Below are positions 9,656-11,742 of a stretch of 11,742 nucleotides of DNA, one piece after another. The position numbers were made by a program, and so were the translations under genes. Position 1 is the first letter of the stretch. Every line of letters begins with the position of its first letter. The stretch is from Cochliopodium minus (lineage: Eukaryota; Discosea; Himatismenida; Cochliopodiidae). The notes under the pieces are model-generated. The model did no database searches. It saw only the letters and a list, made by a program, of their open reading frames with translations, and was not told where the DNA came from. Location of the stretch: the NCBI GenBank assembly GCA_024220525.1, contig JAMYWO010000041.1, positions 73,410-85,151 of the forward strand, in the 5' to 3' direction.

Positions 9656-9885
9656 GATTGTTTGTCTTCAAAGTTCCTTTAAACAAATTTATTTATTTTG
9701 GAAGAACCAATTACGATAAAAAGATTTTTATAAAAAAAAAAATTTTGATGAAAAACTTTAAGATAAAACAAGAAACATTGCTCAAAAATTTCAATAGAAA
9801 ATACATGATTGAAATCAAGAAATCTCCCAAAATAGGTTTAATAACAAATACAAAAATTTTAATAGCAAATATAATCCCTTAACGA
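9656..9885. other. AT-rich stretch, no supported gene
   Basis: This segment lies between the possible presequence and the first recognisable nitrilase residues. It is rich in A runs. One Lys/Ile/Asn-rich open frame from a GTG covers it, but that frame has no domain-like pattern and looks like AT-rich chance sequence. If the nitrilase had an upstream exon, this stretch would be mostly its intron. Confidence 0.4.
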
Positions 9886-9954
9886 TCAAAAGCTCTCGTG
9901 CAAATGAATTGCCTTGAAAATGTCACCAAAAATCATGAAAGAGCAGAAAAATAT

Positions 9955-10033
9955 GTAAGAGAGTAAAAATGAAGAACAAAAAATAAACTTTTTTTCAATA
10001 ATTTTAAATTCATAAAAAATTTTGAATATAAGA
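9955..10033 (+). other. Probable intron in the nitrilase pseudogene (about 79 bp)
   Basis: The donor GTAAGAGAG follows the codon TAT at 9952-9954. An acceptor AG lies at 10031-10032 or 10033-10034, just before AAKNGADF. Removing it joins HERAEKY to the (R)AAKNGADF helix as in the family, but neither acceptor restores the frame exactly. Confidence 0.6.
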
Positions 10034-10180
10034 GCTGCAAAAAATGGAGCAGATTTTGTGATATTGCCTGAGTTTTATTCTTATATGCTGAAGAGGGAGC
10101 AACAAATAAAAAATATTGAAGAGCTATCTGGAGATTTTTACAAAAAATGGTCAAATTTATCGAAGGAATTGAAAATATGG

Positions 10181-10344
10181 GTAAATTCTTTCAAATTGAT
10201 TATACTTGATTAAAAATTATATCAACAAAATTACCATACATCATGAATAGATATTCTTTATTCCAAAATAATAAACATTATAATTTGATGGTACAAACAT
10301 AATTTGGATTAAAAAAATATTTCATACCCCAAAGTTATGTCCAG
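10181..10344 (+). other. Probable intron in the nitrilase pseudogene (about 164 bp)
   Basis: The donor GTAAAT directly follows ATA TGG (KELKIW), and the acceptor TCCAG precedes the GSFLEKSEKNEKKAYN piece. The position fits the family, where this helix is followed by a G-G/S strand. The phase is off by one base. The interval is AT-rich and has stops in all forward frames. Confidence 0.55.
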
Positions 10345-10703
10345 GTTCATTTTTGGAAAAATCAGAAAAAAATGAAAAGAAAGCATACAATACAACTCTA
10401 CTTTTCGACAGGAAAGGAGATCTAAAAGCAAAGTACAGAAAAATCCATCTTTTCGATGTAGAAGTTCCCAACGTAGTAAGCTACCACGAATCATCTCTCA
10501 TAGAAAGAGGAGAAAATGTTGTAGTGGCAGACACAGAGTTTGGTAAAGTGGGCTTTGCAATTTGCTACGATCTTCGTTTTCCTGAACTTTTAGAAATTTG
10601 ACACGTTTGCCCAAATCATTTGTATGCCTTCTGTTTCAATGGGCACTGGAAAAGTTCATTGGAAGACTTGTTGGGTGCTAGAGCAATCGAGAATCAAGTT
10701 TTT

Positions 10704-10757
10704 GTAATATTGTTCCTTTAAAAAATAACTTTAAAAATATTTTTTTAAAGTTTTTAG
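10704..10757 (+). other. Probable intron in the nitrilase pseudogene (54 bp)
   Basis: The donor GTAATA follows ENQVF, and the acceptor TTTTTAG precedes SNMNGKCPNG. Splicing keeps the frame. The interval is almost pure A/T with a T-rich 3' end. Confidence 0.6.
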
Positions 10758-10786
10758 AGCAATATGAACGGGAAATGTCCAAATGG

Positions 10787-10837
10787 GTAAAATTTAACTC
10801 AAAATCTTTTTTTTTTCTTACAAACTTTTTATTTTAG
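10787..10837 (+). other. Probable intron in the nitrilase pseudogene (51 bp)
   Basis: The donor GTAAAA splits the glycine codon GG/A after CPN. A T10 tract at 10807-10816 and the acceptor ATTTTAG follow. Splicing gives PNG-FNT in frame, leading to the GHSMIIDPW motif one base out of register. Confidence 0.65.
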
Positions 10838-11037
10838 ATTTAACACCTTGGACATTCCATGATCATTGATCCTTGGGAATGTAGTTGTTGATAGGAGAAG
10901 AAGAAGATCAAATTGTTTATGGAAATCTTGATTTCTCTCTTCAAAATTTAAAAAGACTTGAATTACTTTGTTTAAATCATATATCCAAAATTTTTATCCA
11001 AATTAAAAATTCATTCTCCAAAAATCACATTATTTGA

Positions 11038-11667
11038 GAATCAATCCAAAACTAACACTATGACAATTTTTTCAACATTACCAATCTATTTTTTTGTAGA
11101 TAGAATAAAAGATTGAAGATTTCCAGTAATCTGAAAGGCATTTTGTTACTCTTTTCAATTTTTCACAATCCTTTATTCCTGAGATCAAAATCTTGAAAGT
11201 AAAGATTATTCCTTGATCTTATTTTTTTAAATTGAAGATGAGAAAATAAAACTTTAAAAAAATTTGATATTTTTTTGATCAAGAATGAATTGAAGAAGAT
11301 ATTTTGTATTTCAATTTTTGAAATTTAATTATTTTTAAAGCAGAAACTATCAAAATAAAAAGAAAAAAAAAATCTCGTTTTTAAATTTTCTTATTCATTT
11401 AAATTCGATAGCGATTGGAAGTATATTCAAAAAAAGATGATAATGTTCAAATATGAATAGAATAATACATGTTTTTTGTTTAATGGACTAATTTAACATT
11501 TTTTTGATATTTAAGATGAATTGTATTTTATTTTTCCATTTGAAAAAAAAAAATAAAATATAAAAAAATTGTTTCTTTGATAGCGACTGAGAAGATATTT
11601 GAATTATTTTGTTTATCAATCTAAAATTAAATCTTATTCTATCAAATAAAGTTGTCTGATATACCAA
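11038..11667. other. AT-rich intergenic spacer, no supported gene
   Basis: No frame here has domain-like content or a convincing start. The stretch has many A and T runs, and G+C is visibly lower than in the coding exons. A 46-codon open frame on the minus strand (11081-11218) lacks an initiating Met and recognisable motifs. Two related copies of GATAGCGAYTG occur at 11407 and 11579. Confidence 0.6.
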
Positions 11668-11742
11668 ATGATGGATACAACAGATGATCGAGAGATAATA
11701 AATATCAAAGAGAAGAATTGCAACCTATGTCTTTCAATCTAT
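11668..11742 (+). CDS. Possible start of a gene with a C-x2-C motif, cut by the right edge
   Basis: Two consecutive ATG codons (11668 and 11671) open a frame of 25 codons that is still open at the window end; the in-frame TAA at 11687-11689 is absent, and the nearest upstream in-frame stop is the TAA at 11647-11649. Base composition rises from the AT-rich spacer to coding-like. The peptide begins MMDTTDDREIINIKEKN and ends CNLCLSIY. A Cys-x-x-Cys followed by Leu and an aromatic, after a short polar leader, is how many RING-type zinc fingers begin, but only the first pair of ligands is visible. It could equally be any cysteine-containing exon or a chance frame. It runs away from the nitrilase remnant in the same direction. 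Confidence 0.4.
   Translation, partial: MMDTTDDREIINIKEKNCNLCLSIY

Larger units (their letters stand above)
9886..10992 (+). pseudogene. Broken NIT1-like nitrilase (carbon-nitrogen hydrolase), introns retained
   Basis: Functional NIT1 enzymes hydrolyse deaminated glutathione; the fold uses a Glu-Lys-Cys triad. Pieces in order: 9886-9954, KALVQMNCLENVTKNHERAE, the N-terminal strand and helix; 10034-10180, GADFVILPEFYSY with the Glu at 10070-10072; 10345-10598, AYNTTLLFD, then YRKIHLFDVEVP (Lys at 10440-10442), then a YHES stretch and GFAICYDLRFPEL (Cys at 10563-10565); 10609-10662, IICMPSVSMGTGKVHW; 10662-10703, EDLLGARAIENQVF; 10758-10786, NGKCPNG; 10838-10992, GHSMIIDPW, VVVD and DQIVYGNLDF. 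The HLFDVEVP, YHES and GHSMIIDPWG signatures favour NIT1 over NIT2. The frame changes after RFPEL (with a TGA at 10599-10601), after HW, before GHS, after PW and after VVVD. Two exon junctions are also one base off. All motifs are otherwise well conserved, suggesting recent decay, or assembly indels. No start codon directly precedes the first piece. Confidence 0.82.

Noticed and set aside
9616-9882. An 88-residue Lys/Ile-rich open frame from a GTG
   Set aside because: Near-random AT-rich composition with A-run lysines, no ATG start and no motif; it overlaps the likely promoter and intron of the nitrilase.
9933-10154. A 73-residue open frame on the minus strand
   Set aside because: It is antisense to the recognisable nitrilase pieces around GADFVILPEF and has no independent support.
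11081-11218. A 46-codon minus-strand open frame with protein-like content (includes KDCEKLKRV and SDYWKSS)
   Set aside because: It has no initiating Met at its start, no matching splice partner that I could find and no recognisable domain. It could be a gene relic but cannot be supported.
11205-11290. Inverted CTTGATC / GATCAAG words flanking T-rich sequence, as a possible terminator or mobile-element end
   Set aside because: Only seven matching bases with a long AT-rich loop, no target duplication and no element content between them.

Overview
The window looks like nuclear DNA of an AT-rich unicellular eukaryote. Coding DNA is roughly one-third G+C and spacers are far more AT-rich. Short AT-rich spliceosomal introns have GTAA-type donors and mostly TTAG-type acceptors. 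The large gene runs for about 3,100 codons without TAA, TAG or TGA. Its glutamines are read as CAA/CAG and its rare tryptophan as TGG, so a standard genetic code fits and ciliate-style stop reassignment does not. I cannot name the lineage; AT-rich amoeboid or flagellate protists are candidates.

Positions 1-9498 (minus strand) hold the 5' part of one giant gene that runs off the left edge. Two small 5' exons (9463-9498 and 9315-9401) are joined across 61-bp and 81-bp introns to one uninterrupted exon of at least 9.2 kb. The protein has a basic, Ser-rich head carrying a repeated P-K-K motif, a Gln/Asn-rich tract with repeated QSV(D/N) units, a short globular-looking island near residues 515-565, and then at least 2,550 residues of almost proline-free coiled coil. 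It is best read as a long rod-shaped scaffold or tether. Its cellular location cannot be deduced.

Positions 9499-9885 form a very AT-rich divergent spacer that may contain a first exon of the next gene. Positions 9886 to about 10992 (plus strand) hold a broken, intron-containing member of the nitrilase (carbon-nitrogen hydrolase) superfamily, closest to NIT1. All three catalytic residues (Glu, Lys, Cys) are still readable, but the frame changes at five or more places and there is an internal TGA, so I call it a pseudogene. The introns are retained, so it is not a retrocopy.

Positions 11038-11667 are AT-rich spacer with no gene I can support. At the right edge (11668-11742) a short open frame starts with two Met codons and contains a C-x2-C motif. 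It may be the beginning of another gene. Nothing shows that the three genes work together. The most unusual content is the repeat-bearing head of the giant protein and the well-preserved but frame-broken nitrilase.
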